Shown one piece after another: positions 42,349 to 49,845 of a stretch of 54,308 bases of DNA. Position 1 is the first letter of the stretch. Each line of letters opens with the position of its first letter. Origin of the DNA: Armatimonadota bacterium (lineage in GTDB: Bacteria > Armatimonadota > Hebobacteria > CAIYQO01); assembly GCA_029553475.1 (NCBI GenBank), contig JAKPKV010000096.1, forward strand, positions 1 through 54,308, written 5' to 3'. The position numbers and the translations under genes are program-made. A model generated the notes under the pieces. That model worked only from the letters and a program-made list of their open reading frames with translations, did no database searches and had not been told where the DNA came from.

Positions 42349-43574
42349 CGCTGTCCTTGTACGCGTGCCGGGAGCTGTTGATACCAGACGCGCCGATGAT
42401 CCGGCTCCAGCTCGGGATGGATGATGCCGATCAACTCCGCGAGGACGCGATCGGGGTGCGCGACGCCGGTCTCCCAGTAGTCGTTGCCGCCGCCCGCGCC
42501 GACCTTCGCGTTATTGTTGTAGACGCGGCCGGCGCGATAGGCGCGAAAGAGCGCGTAGCGCGTATCGGCGCCGGACAGCTCCTGCAGCGAGCGACAGACC
42601 CCGGGATTCAGCCAGATGTCGGCATCCCGGGCGCGGGCGATGACCGTTTCCATGTTCAACGGCATACTGCCGGTGCTGGTATCTTCCTTCCAGAGGTAGT
42701 CCGCGCCCGCATCGCGCAGATAGGCCGCGACGTAGCTCGCGCCGCCGGGCATGTGCCAGACGCCCTGAAAATCCATGCCGCAAAAGACGGTCGGCCGTTT
42801 GGCGACCGCGCGCGCCTTCGCCGCTTGCGCTTCGTAGCGGCGCGCAATGTCGGCGAATTGGCGTTCCGCCTCCGCGTCTTTGTCGAAAAAGGCGGCGATG
42901 AACTTCATCCACTCCGTGCGCCCCAGCGGGGTCGTCTCCATATATTCGGCGTTGAGCGCGACGCGAAAGCCGGCCTCGCGCAGTTTATCCTGCTGGTCGT
43001 ACTGGGGATCGCCGGTGCCATAGGTCATGATCAAGTCCGGCTGCAGGCTGTAGAGCCGCTCCAGGTCCAACGCCGCGCCCATGCCCGTCCCGGTGCCGAC
43101 TTCCACGATGCGCTTGGCGCGAATCCGTTCCGCCACGGCGGGCGTATTGACCAGCGCGCCGCCCGCGATGCCGACGAGCGTCTCCTCCAGGCCGAGCATG
43201 GCGAAATACGGCACATAGGTGGTGCTGGTGATCACGATGCGGCGCACGGGCACTTCCACGATGGTCGCGTTGGCCTCGGCCGCGGGGGGCGCGGCGCCGC
43301 GCGGCACCAGCAGATAGGTGAAGGTCGTGTTCGCGTCGCGCCAGGGAGAGAGCACGCGCAGGATTTTGTACCCCCGGCGGTACTCCAGCGTGAAGCCGCT
43401 GGCGTACCGAACCGTCGCCCTCCCGGCCGTCTCACCGCCATGCCGGGCGGACGGTGCGGTGGTGCGCGGCGCCGCCGCGTGCTGGCTGCCCCGCCACACA
43501 TGGACGAGCCCTAGGAGCACGAGCACGCCCAATGCTGCCACGATGACATATCTGCCTGCTTGCCGTCGTCTCAT
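42345..43574 (-). CDS. btuF: Corrinoid ABC transporter substrate-binding protein
   Basis: A 409-residue periplasmic binding protein of the BtuF/FepB class, with two lobes separated by a long helix. A signal-anchor-like N-terminus (hydrophobic 9-25) lacks a lipobox cysteine, so it may stay anchored by the helix. Typical signatures are RIVITSTTYVPYFAMLGLEETLVGI (about 112-136) and YSLQPDLIMTYGT (about 184-196). First protein-coding gene of the long salvage operon; it lies about 490 nt downstream of the riboswitch. Substrate specificity is inferred from the riboswitch. Confidence 0.86.
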   Translation of the reverse strand: MRRRQAGRYVIVAALGVLVLLGLVHVWRGSQHAAAPRTTAPSARHGGETAGRATVRYASGFTLEYRRGYKILRVLSPWRDANTTFTYLLVPRGAAPPAAEANATIVEVPVRRIVITSTTYVPYFAMLGLEETLVGIAGGALVNTPAVAERIRAKRIVEVGTGTGMGAALDLERLYSLQPDLIMTYGTGDPQYDQQDKLREAGFRVALNAEYMETTPLGRTEWMKFIAAFFDKDAEAERQFADIARRYEAQAAKARAVAKRPTVFCGMDFQGVWHMPGGASYVAAYLRDAGADYLWKEDTSTGSMPLNMETVIARARDADIWLNPGVCRSLQELSGADTRYALFRAYRAGRVYNNNAKVGAGGGNDYWETGVAHPDRVLAELIGIIHPELEPDHRRVWYQQLPARVQGQR

Positions 43575-43614
43575 ACGCGTTCCTGTTCACGGATGTGATG
43601 GGTGGCGCCATCGG

Positions 43615-43791
43615 CGATCCCGCGCGGATGCCACCCGTGTGGAGATTCATGAGCAATCGCGGCGTCCACCGGAAGCTGGCCTCCGCGCGGTAGTGCTGGC
43701 GCGGGCGCCGGGTCAGCGGTTGGCCGTTCGGGCCTTCCGCGTCCGTATTGGTGTCGTTGCGATTGACGTTCAGCGCGTTGGACAGGCAAGA
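43615..43791 (-). pseudogene. Possible remnant of a TonB-dependent receptor gene
   Basis: Read on the minus strand, about 59 codons give text resembling a beta-barrel strand pair of TonB-dependent receptors: NALNVNRNDTNTD, then GQPLTRRPRQHYRAEASFRW. The frame has no credible start and no plug domain, and the surrounding sequence is not convincingly coding. An outer-membrane corrinoid receptor would fit between the riboswitch and btuF. Resemblance is by eye and weak. Confidence 0.28.
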
Positions 43792-43928
43792 GGAGGCGAC
43801 CAGTTTCCCCCCATCCCCGCGCGAGAGCGCAGGAGGAATGGCAGCGCGATCACACGCATCACGTCCACGCCCGGTGGAGCGGTAGCTGTGCGACGGCAGA
43901 CTGGTGTGGCACAATAATATGGCGACAT
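43770..43928 (-). other. Short open frame with good ribosome binding site in the btuF leader
   Basis: A 52-codon frame (starts MSPYYCATPVCRR) begins at 43928 with GGGAGG 6 nt upstream. Its protein shows no recognisable domain, though a hydrophobic stretch (VMRVIALPFLL) is present. It could be a leader peptide in the long stretch between riboswitch and btuF, or a chance frame. It overlaps the putative receptor remnant in another frame. Confidence 0.22.
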
Positions 43929-43976
43929 CGGCGACCTCCCTTTGGCACGGAGATTGCGATGCCGCCACACGAACAA

Positions 43977-44006
43977 CACCCCTGCCACACAGACGCGACA
44001 GGGGTG
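43977..44006 (-). terminator. Hairpin between riboswitch 3 and btuF
   Basis: CACCCCTG (43977-43984) pairs perfectly with CAGGGGTG (43999-44006). Read on the minus strand the 8 bp stem is followed by TTGTTCGT, a weak T-rich tail, about 65 nt after the B12 box. It could act as the transcriptional expression platform of the riboswitch. Confidence 0.4.
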
Positions 44007-44069
44007 CAGAGAGACGAAGGCAACGCCAACATCCGCACCAGATTCCCGCGAAGTGGTGTCGAACTCCAT

Positions 44070-44225
44070 GACGAACCCGGTCTCCTGGCTTCCGCGTCCT
44101 CCTACTGGCCCGGCCTTCCCATCCCGAGGTTCATCGAGACAGTGGCCTGTTCAGGCGTTCGTCAGCGGTTACAGTTGCGGGGCAGCGCCGGATTCCCACC
44201 GGCTTCCCAATGCTGTCCGTTTGGC
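44070..44225 (-). promoter_or_regulatory. Cobalamin riboswitch 3, leader of the corrinoid salvage operon
   Basis: On the minus strand the conserved elements appear in order: GGGAAGCCGGTGGGAATCC, the invariant GCTGCCCCGCAACTGT, and the B12 box GCCAGGAGACC (about 44089-44079). It is very similar to riboswitch 1 in these blocks. Placed ahead of btuF, it should reduce import and salvage when cobamide is plentiful. Confidence 0.93.
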
Positions 44226-44246
44226 AGGTATGCAGTTATCGGGAGT

Positions 44247-44275
44247 ATGCTAGCCCATGTGGGGGCTGGTGTCAA
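44247..44275 (-). promoter_or_regulatory. Promoter of the corrinoid salvage operon
   Basis: On the minus strand TTGACA (44275-44270) and TAGCAT (44252-44247) are separated by 17 nt, immediately upstream of riboswitch 3. The -35 box is perfect. The three riboswitch promoters in the window share the same spacing. Confidence 0.65.
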
Positions 44276-44589
44276 GCCCTCATCCGGGGGACAGGACTTT
44301 TTTCCGTTGAACGAGCACGCGGCTCCCCGCACGAGCCTCAACGCCATTCGATCTTTCACATGCAATTCATTGTCGCGGGCCGTTGCGTTGAGCCTCGCTT
44401 TGCCATATTGACCGGGGCCGCCCCGAGCATGCGGGTCGTCGCATGCAGCGGATAGCCCCGCTGGTAGAGCGGAATTTCATACGGCCTTTGCCGACCTGTT
44501 GTGATCGCCCCGGCAGCCACGCTCCTTTGCTCGGCGTTGCATACCACGGCGGATAACATCGCGCCTACCGATGACCGCGACCGCTATCT
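44276..44589. other. Intergenic stretch with no supportable gene
   Basis: Upstream of the salvage-operon promoter I see only short frames on both strands without ribosome binding sites or recognisable products. A tRNA-like GGTAGAGCGG near 44470 does not extend to a cloverleaf. Confidence 0.5.
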
Positions 44590-45045
44590 CGGTGCCCTGT
44601 TTAACCTGCTGCGCGCCTGGCTTCGTGCCGCTGGTGCGGGGATGACGGAACCCCCAAAGACCTTCCCACCCCTTAGAAACTGTCCGAACAGTCTGGGTGC
44701 GTGCCTGCTGGTGGCTTCCGGCCTGGCTCCGCGTTGGCCGTCCTCACCCTTTCTCTCGATAGCGCCTCGGACGTCCGCCGTGATCCAGGCCGGCATCCCC
44801 AAGAGCAGCCCCACATCGAGACTGCTCGGACAATTTCTGAGGCCTGCGTGAAAATTGCCCGTGCCCTCCAACTGCCCCCCCGAAGAACTGTTCCGCCAGG
44901 CCGGCTTGCTTCCACGCACCAAAACCGCCCCCGCGGGCGCCGATGAGCTGCTCTATTCCTACACCGAGGCCAGCGACGACGACCGCCGCGCCTCCTGGCC
45001 ATGGCCCGCGCCGTCGGAAACGCGCGCTTCGACACCACAGGTTCT
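44590..45045 (+). pseudogene. Decayed XRE-family regulator gene interrupted by an inverted-repeat element
   Basis: From about 44848 the plus strand encodes KIARALQLPP, then in a shifted frame EELFRQAGLLPRTKTAPAGA with DELLYSYTEASDDDRR, then in another frame RLLAMARAVGNARFD. Together these mirror the C-terminal half of the XRE protein at 24360-24701 (SEDVFRRAGLLPH, RRRMLRVVRALYETGID). One shift occurs at a run of seven C near 44880. Upstream, LLRAWLRAAGAGMTE (about 44600-44645) may be the start of its helix-turn-helix, separated by the element at 44672-44841. It is non-functional as read. Confidence 0.65.
44672..44841. mobile_element. Small element bounded by 23 bp inverted repeats
   Basis: The sequence at 44672-44694 (CTTAGAAACTGTCCGAACAG...) is repeated inverted at 44819-44841 with three mismatches, bounding 170 bp. 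No transposase is encoded. It interrupts the XRE-like pseudogene, as a miniature inverted-repeat element would. Target-site duplication is not obvious. Confidence 0.45.
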
Positions 45046-45063
45046 TCGGGCGCCCATACGCGC

Positions 45064-48000
45064 CTATGTCCACTCGATAATCGTATACATCGGATAGAGC
45101 GGGGTCCACTCGGTTTCCCACCAGATGTGGTAGCGATGGGTGATATTGCTGATGAAGGTGGGGTGGCCGCGATGGGCGCGGAAGAGGTGCTCTTCGGGTG
45201 ACTGCCACCGATGCCAGGCGTAGGGGGCGCCGGAGTGCCACCGCAGCGTGCGCGCCTCCGCGTCGATAGTGATGCCCAGGTAATGGCACACGGGGGACGC
45301 GGACTGGACGATGGGCGTCAGGTATTGCAGCAAGGCGGTGTTCTGCACTTCAGTGGCGGGGCTGACCAGCGTGCCGCCTTGCCAACGGCAGAAGGCTATC
45401 GCTTCCTGCCGGGGCAGCCGTATCGGCAACGACAGATAGGCGCGCTCCCCCATCGCCGCCGCAACGGGGCGCAACGCGTACCGGTGATCCAGGGGGATGC
45501 TCGGGTTGTTGCGCCAGGCTGTGAGCGCGGCATACGCCGTCGGCGCGACGCGCAGCACATGGTCCCGTACATGCGCGTTGACGATGTGCAGCGTGGGATG
45601 GGCAGCGATCAGCGCCAACATCGCCTCATCCAAACAGTCGGCTCCCAATTCACGCAGCGGCAAGGCGGCCAACGCCTCCCCATTCGCGGGGGTGAGGGGA
45701 ATCGTCCCGATGCCCAGGATGGCGAGGGGCAGGTGAGCGAGCGGGGTGAGATCGGTGATGGGATTTCCTTCACAGTACAGGCAGGATAACGGCATGGCGG
45801 CCAGCGGGCGCAGGTCGGTGAGGCGATTCATCCCGCACGCGAATTCGCGCAAGGCAAGGTGGGCGATCCCCCGCAAATCGGTGATCCGGGTGGCGGTGCA
45901 GTAGAGCACCTGGAGGGTGGCCGGCAACGGGGTGAAGTCGCTGATGGGATTCAGCGTGCAATCCAACCGCTCCAGCGGCGACGCCGCCAATGCCCGCACC
46001 TCCTGGATCTGATTCTCCGCGCAAGACAGCACGGTCAACGGCGCCCCGGCCAGCGGGGAGAGATCGCGCACCAGGTTGCCGCTGCAATTGAGCGCCTGCA
46101 ACGGCATCCCCCGCAGGGGCGTGAGATGCTCGATACGGTTATCATTACAGGTTAACGTGGTCAGCGGCATGCCGGCCAGCGGGGAGAGATCGGTGATGGC
46201 GTTGCGCGCCACGCTGCACGCGGTGAGCGACATCCCGGCCAGCGGGGTCAACGCGGTCAACTGGTTGTTATCGCACGTCAGATTGGTCAGCGGCATGTCG
46301 GCTACCGGGGAGAGGTCATCGATATACCCCGGCCAACAGGCCAGGTGCGTTAAGCGCATGCCGCGCAAGTCTTCCAGGCTGACCAGGGGCGCATCGCTGA
46401 GCTGCAACAAGGTTAATGGCAGCGCGGCGAGACAGGTGAGCACCGGGGCTTGCGCTTCACGGCCGACGGTTTTCACCACGGAAACCAGGGAATTCGCCAG
46501 GTGCTGGACCAGCCCGGCATCCGGCGTGAGCGCTTGCAGTTGTACGGCGCTCTCGACGGCCCCGGCAAAATCACCACGACGCAACCGCAGCAAGGCGTGT
46601 TCCCGTAACGCGCGCGTGCGAAAAGGATTCTCGCTGTCGCTTGTCACCCGTTGCAACGCCGCATCCTTCACCGCCTCCTCAGTATCCGGCGTTGCCAGCG
46701 CCACCAGGTAGGCCGCTTCATGCTGGAGGCTAGCTTCCTGATGTTCCTCCGCGATGCGCTGAAACCAGCGGAGGGCGTCCTCACGATGGCCGTGCCGCAG
46801 CAGTACGCGCCCCGGCTCCAGGATATCGACATAGCGCGGGCTGCGGCGCGACCAGAGGTGCACACTGTCGATCAACGCATCCCCGAGAACCCCGTAGCGT
46901 CCGAGGCCGATGGTGCGGTGGGTCGCCCCCTGGGCGGCAAAGGGCTCCTCGTAGGTCATGATGCGTTCGCCGTTCACCTCGGCGTAGAAGACGTTGTCCG
47001 CGCGCCAGAGCACAAAGGTGTAAGCATCCGCCCGGGCATCGAGGGTGAACGCGCACCGCTGCAGCATTTCCCAATAACCATGCTGGATCGTTTCGAGGTC
47101 GATCTGGTGATACCCGTCGATGCGCAACCGATACCCGGTTTGCAGGTCACCCGAGATGGCGATGGCCAGATTGGGACCGTCCGGCGGCGTGTTCCGCACC
47201 TGCACGACGATTTTCACTTCCTCATCCACCGCGTGCCGGTAGCGCAAAGCCGTCCAGGATTGGGCGTTCCGCACGCGCAGGCGCATGGCGCCTTCCGCCA
47301 CCTCCGCCAGTTCCGGCGCCGGAATGAGCTGCAGGGGATTCGGTTCGAAGTCATAATAATAACACACTTCCCAATCGGTCTCGGCGCTCGTCGCGGTGGA
47401 GTAATCCAGATGCCGCACCGGCGACCAGCCTTCCCGCGTCCAGCGGGCGAATTCCGCCGACCGGCGTTCCTCGACCAGGCGCCGGCGCGCTTCATCCCCG
47501 CTCATCCCTTTGCGCATCGCCCGCGGGTTGACGCCGAAATACTCGGAGAACGCCTTGGAGAAGTTGGGGTAATTGTCATAGCCCACACGGCGGGCGACTT
47601 CCTGGATCGAAAGATTTTGATTGTTCAGCAAAAACCGCGCATGCTCCAGGCGCACCCGTCTCAGGTACTCCATGGGAGTCATATCGAAGTACCGTTTATA
47701 CAGGCGGGAGAAGTGCGGCTGCGAGAGGCTCATGCGCTCGACGAGCATCTCCAGGGTAATCGGTTCGACAAAATGCTCATCCAGATATTGCTTCAACGCC
47801 AGCCAGGGGCCGGGCATCCGCTGATCGGTTTGCGGGTGGCGGATGGCGCGCCCCACCCGCAGACACCAGAGGGTGAAGAGATGCCGAATAATGTCCGGTT
47901 CCGGCGCACCGCCGGCGCATTCGTGCCGGATCTCCTGGAAGAACGCCTCACAGTCGACCGCGTCCCCCAAGGGCAGCAGCGTATTGGTGGGCAGGTGGGC

Positions 48001-48315
48001 GTCCTTGAGCTGCGCTTCGACCAAGGGGCCGGTGCAGTGGAGCCAGGAGTAATCCCACCCCCCGCCGGTATTGCCATAGTAGTGCCGGTACCTGGGTTCC
48101 CAAATCACCAGGCTGGAGGGGCCGGCACGGTGCTCAATGCCCTGCAGCCGCACCGCCACCTCGAAATGGAAGACGGTGAAGAGGAACCCCGCCATGCCCA
48201 GGGGACGATGGATGATGCCCGCCGGATTGGCCTCATGGATCCCCACCCCTAACAATTGCCACTCCGCCTCCGCAAGCAGCGGCGTATCAGGGAGATAAAC
48301 GGCGCTGTGTTTCAT
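45064..48315 (-). CDS. AraC-family regulator fused to lamin-G-like, LRR and C-type-lectin-like regions
   Basis: A 1083-residue multidomain protein. About 10-150: cupin-like sensor domain of AraC regulators. 170-270: two helix-turn-helix motifs (LEMLVERMSLSQPHFSRLYK; LSIQEVARRVGYDNYPNFSK), a complete AraC DNA-binding domain. 315-490: beta-rich concanavalin-like region (TGYRLRIDGY, ADNVFYAEVNGERIMTYEEP). 500-610: TPR-like helices. 630-890: about ten leucine-rich repeats of PLTxLxCxxNxIxDLxPLAGM type. 955-1083: C-type-lectin-like (LPRQEAIAFCRWQGGTLVSP, HYLGITID, RWHSGAPYAWHRWQSPEEH). No signal peptide or membrane helix, so all parts should be cytoplasmic. It is divergent from the prepilin gene. 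The start at 48315 fits the sensor domain; its ligand and targets are unknown. Confidence 0.88.
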   Translation of the reverse strand: MKHSAVYLPDTPLLAEAEWQLLGVGIHEANPAGIIHRPLGMAGFLFTVFHFEVAVRLQGIEHRAGPSSLVIWEPRYRHYYGNTGGGWDYSWLHCTGPLVEAQLKDAHLPTNTLLPLGDAVDCEAFFQEIRHECAGGAPEPDIIRHLFTLWCLRVGRAIRHPQTDQRMPGPWLALKQYLDEHFVEPITLEMLVERMSLSQPHFSRLYKRYFDMTPMEYLRRVRLEHARFLLNNQNLSIQEVARRVGYDNYPNFSKAFSEYFGVNPRAMRKGMSGDEARRRLVEERRSAEFARWTREGWSPVRHLDYSTATSAETDWEVCYYYDFEPNPLQLIPAPELAEVAEGAMRLRVRNAQSWTALRYRHAVDEEVKIVVQVRNTPPDGPNLAIAISGDLQTGYRLRIDGYHQIDLETIQHGYWEMLQRCAFTLDARADAYTFVLWRADNVFYAEVNGERIMTYEEPFAAQGATHRTIGLGRYGVLGDALIDSVHLWSRRSPRYVDILEPGRVLLRHGHREDALRWFQRIAEEHQEASLQHEAAYLVALATPDTEEAVKDAALQRVTSDSENPFRTRALREHALLRLRRGDFAGAVESAVQLQALTPDAGLVQHLANSLVSVVKTVGREAQAPVLTCLAALPLTLLQLSDAPLVSLEDLRGMRLTHLACWPGYIDDLSPVADMPLTNLTCDNNQLTALTPLAGMSLTACSVARNAITDLSPLAGMPLTTLTCNDNRIEHLTPLRGMPLQALNCSGNLVRDLSPLAGAPLTVLSCAENQIQEVRALAASPLERLDCTLNPISDFTPLPATLQVLYCTATRITDLRGIAHLALREFACGMNRLTDLRPLAAMPLSCLYCEGNPITDLTPLAHLPLAILGIGTIPLTPANGEALAALPLRELGADCLDEAMLALIAAHPTLHIVNAHVRDHVLRVAPTAYAALTAWRNNPSIPLDHRYALRPVAAAMGERAYLSLPIRLPRQEAIAFCRWQGGTLVSPATEVQNTALLQYLTPIVQSASPVCHYLGITIDAEARTLRWHSGAPYAWHRWQSPEEHLFRAHRGHPTFISNITHRYHIWWETEWTPLYPMYTIIEWT

Positions 48316-48396
48316 GATTGTGCCTTTCGAACATTCCCCCCTGCGGGAGCCCGAACCTCCAGGTGGGCGCTCCCAGCTAGGCCGGCTCACACAGAC

Positions 48397-48448
48397 GGAC
48401 CCCCTCCCCCAACCCCTTCCCCCGCCGCGGCAGGGGAAGGGGAGGGTC
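48397..48448. repeat. G/C-tract palindromic repeat, copy 3
   Basis: CCCCTTCCCC (48413-48422) pairs with GGGGAAGGGG (48433-48442), extended outside by GACCC/GGGTC. The core CCGCGGCAGGGG matches copy 1 at 3298-3338 and the arms match copy 2 at 8041-8135. It lies between the regulator gene and its candidate operator. Confidence 0.5.
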
Positions 48449-48456
48449 ACACACTC

Positions 48457-48524
48457 TCAAAATGATTAGATTTCACAAGAAATCGCATACATTAGGCAAC
48501 TACACGGCTTAAAATGATTATATT
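48457..48524. promoter_or_regulatory. Direct repeats in the regulator/prepilin intergenic region, candidate operator
   Basis: TCAAAATGATTAGATT (48457-48472) and TTAAAATGATTATATT (48509-48524) differ at two positions and start exactly 52 bp apart, five helical turns. Direct repeats of this size are typical AraC-family sites. The second overlaps an AT-rich TATATTGTATAG stretch that could hold the -10 region of the prepilin promoter. Confidence 0.5.
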
Positions 48525-48590
48525 GTATAGGAAGAGAGAGTTCAAGAGGCTTACGAGCCTCGCTGCTCTCCCCAGACGAAAGGAGTTGTT

Positions 48591-49685
48591 ATGTCTCAAA
48601 TCAATCAGCGCAAAGGCTTCACCCTCATTGAACTCCTGGTGGTCATCGCCATCATCGCGATCCTGGCCGCCATCCTCTTTCCGGTCTTCGCCAAAGCGCG
48701 GGATAAGGCGCGCCAGACCACCTGCATGAACAATCAGCGACAGGTGGCGTTGGCGATCCAGATGTATGCGCAGGATCATGAGGAAACGCTGCCGGGCACG
48801 AACTGGTCCCAGGCGATCGCGCTGACAGGCAAAGTGCTGGATTGCCCGGCCACTACCCACAAAGGTACCGCCGGCGAGCCCGATTATTTCTTCGTCGGCG
48901 GTTCGCTGCTGGCCGATCGCGCCGTGGGCGATTTCAGCACGGTTGACGTCACCGAAGTGCCGATGCTCTGCGATCTGGCTTCCGCGGGTAAAACGAACCT
49001 TGGCGCTTCGTATGTCGTGCATGCCGGTCAGTACGTCGTCCCTGCCACGGAAATCAACCCGAAAGTCGATTATCGCCACAATGGCGGCACGCTCGTTGCC
49101 TATCTGGACGGCCATGTAGGCTATACCCCGCAGACGAGTAAAACGACATTGGAAGCGCAATTTCTCAACTGTTTCGGCGATGACGACATCCCGACGGGCA
49201 CGCCGATTACCGTTACCGCCGCGATGCTCTCCACCGACGGCACCCCATATGACGGAATGCCGTTGACGAATTTATTCGACGGCAACCCGTCAACATTCAA
49301 TTACAACACGGGGGGGACACCCGCCGGCAATATTGTGATCAGCGTTGATCTGGGCGCTCCCAAGATTATCACCGAGGCACGGTTTGTCGCGACGAAAAAC
49401 GGTTGGTGGAGCAATGCCGTCGAAGCAGGTTTGGCCTCGAAAGTACTCCTCCAAGGCGCCGCCAGCGCGAGCGGACCGTGGGTAGACCTGGCCTCAAGCG
49501 GCGACTTCACGGCAACGGAAGCGGGAGCCGGCACCTACCATGATGTCAGAGTCAACTCGGGCAATGTGCCGTACCAGTACCTGCGGTACAAATGCAACAA
49601 TCCGAACGGCGTCTCCGGTTACACCGCCGCGTATTGCTGGTACGGCTATATCGGTGATCTCGCAATTTCCGGGGCTAATCCGTAA
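48591..49685 (+). CDS. Prepilin-like secreted protein (H-X9-DG) with discoidin-like C-terminal domain
   Basis: A 364-residue protein with a class III signal: [12 protein letters not shown], prepilin peptidase cleavage after G9, E14 conserved, then a hydrophobic helix to about 33. [22 protein letters not shown] follows, and the H-X9-DG motif lies at H163-G174. Residues about 205-362 form an F5/8 type C (discoidin) domain ([33 protein letters not shown]), a fold that often binds carbohydrates. AAAGGAG precedes the ATG. An intrinsic terminator follows at 49758. It may be displayed by a type II secretion-like pseudopilus and bind glycans. Confidence 0.9.
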   Translation: MSQINQRKGFTLIELLVVIAIIAILAAILFPVFAKARDKARQTTCMNNQRQVALAIQMYAQDHEETLPGTNWSQAIALTGKVLDCPATTHKGTAGEPDYFFVGGSLLADRAVGDFSTVDVTEVPMLCDLASAGKTNLGASYVVHAGQYVVPATEINPKVDYRHNGGTLVAYLDGHVGYTPQTSKTTLEAQFLNCFGDDDIPTGTPITVTAAMLSTDGTPYDGMPLTNLFDGNPSTFNYNTGGTPAGNIVISVDLGAPKIITEARFVATKNGWWSNAVEAGLASKVLLQGAASASGPWVDLASSGDFTATEAGAGTYHDVRVNSGNVPYQYLRYKCNNPNGVSGYTAAYCWYGYIGDLAISGANP

Positions 49686-49757
49686 CCGATTCGCCTAAGT
49701 AAGCACACGTACCATTGCACTCTCGTTTTCTATACCAGGACAATTGAAGGGTTCGAG

Positions 49758-49806
49758 GACGCTATTTAACTCGCCATCACCGTCAGTTAAATAGCGTCTT
49801 TGTTCT
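49758..49806 (+). terminator. Strong intrinsic terminator after the prepilin gene
   Basis: A perfect 14 bp stem (GACGCTATTTAACT at 49758-49771 with AGTTAAATAGCGTC at 49785-49798), a 13 nt loop and a TTTGTTCT tail. It separates the prepilin transcript from the next gene. Confidence 0.9.
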
Positions 49807-49845
49807 CCTGTGCCCTGGTGATTCAATACGTAAAGAAAGTACCGC

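Noticed and set aside
44455-44535. A tRNA-like stretch containing GGTAGAGCGG
   Set aside because: No acceptor stem pairing, no GTTCGAATC-type T-loop and no anticodon stem can be drawn, so it is not a tRNA.
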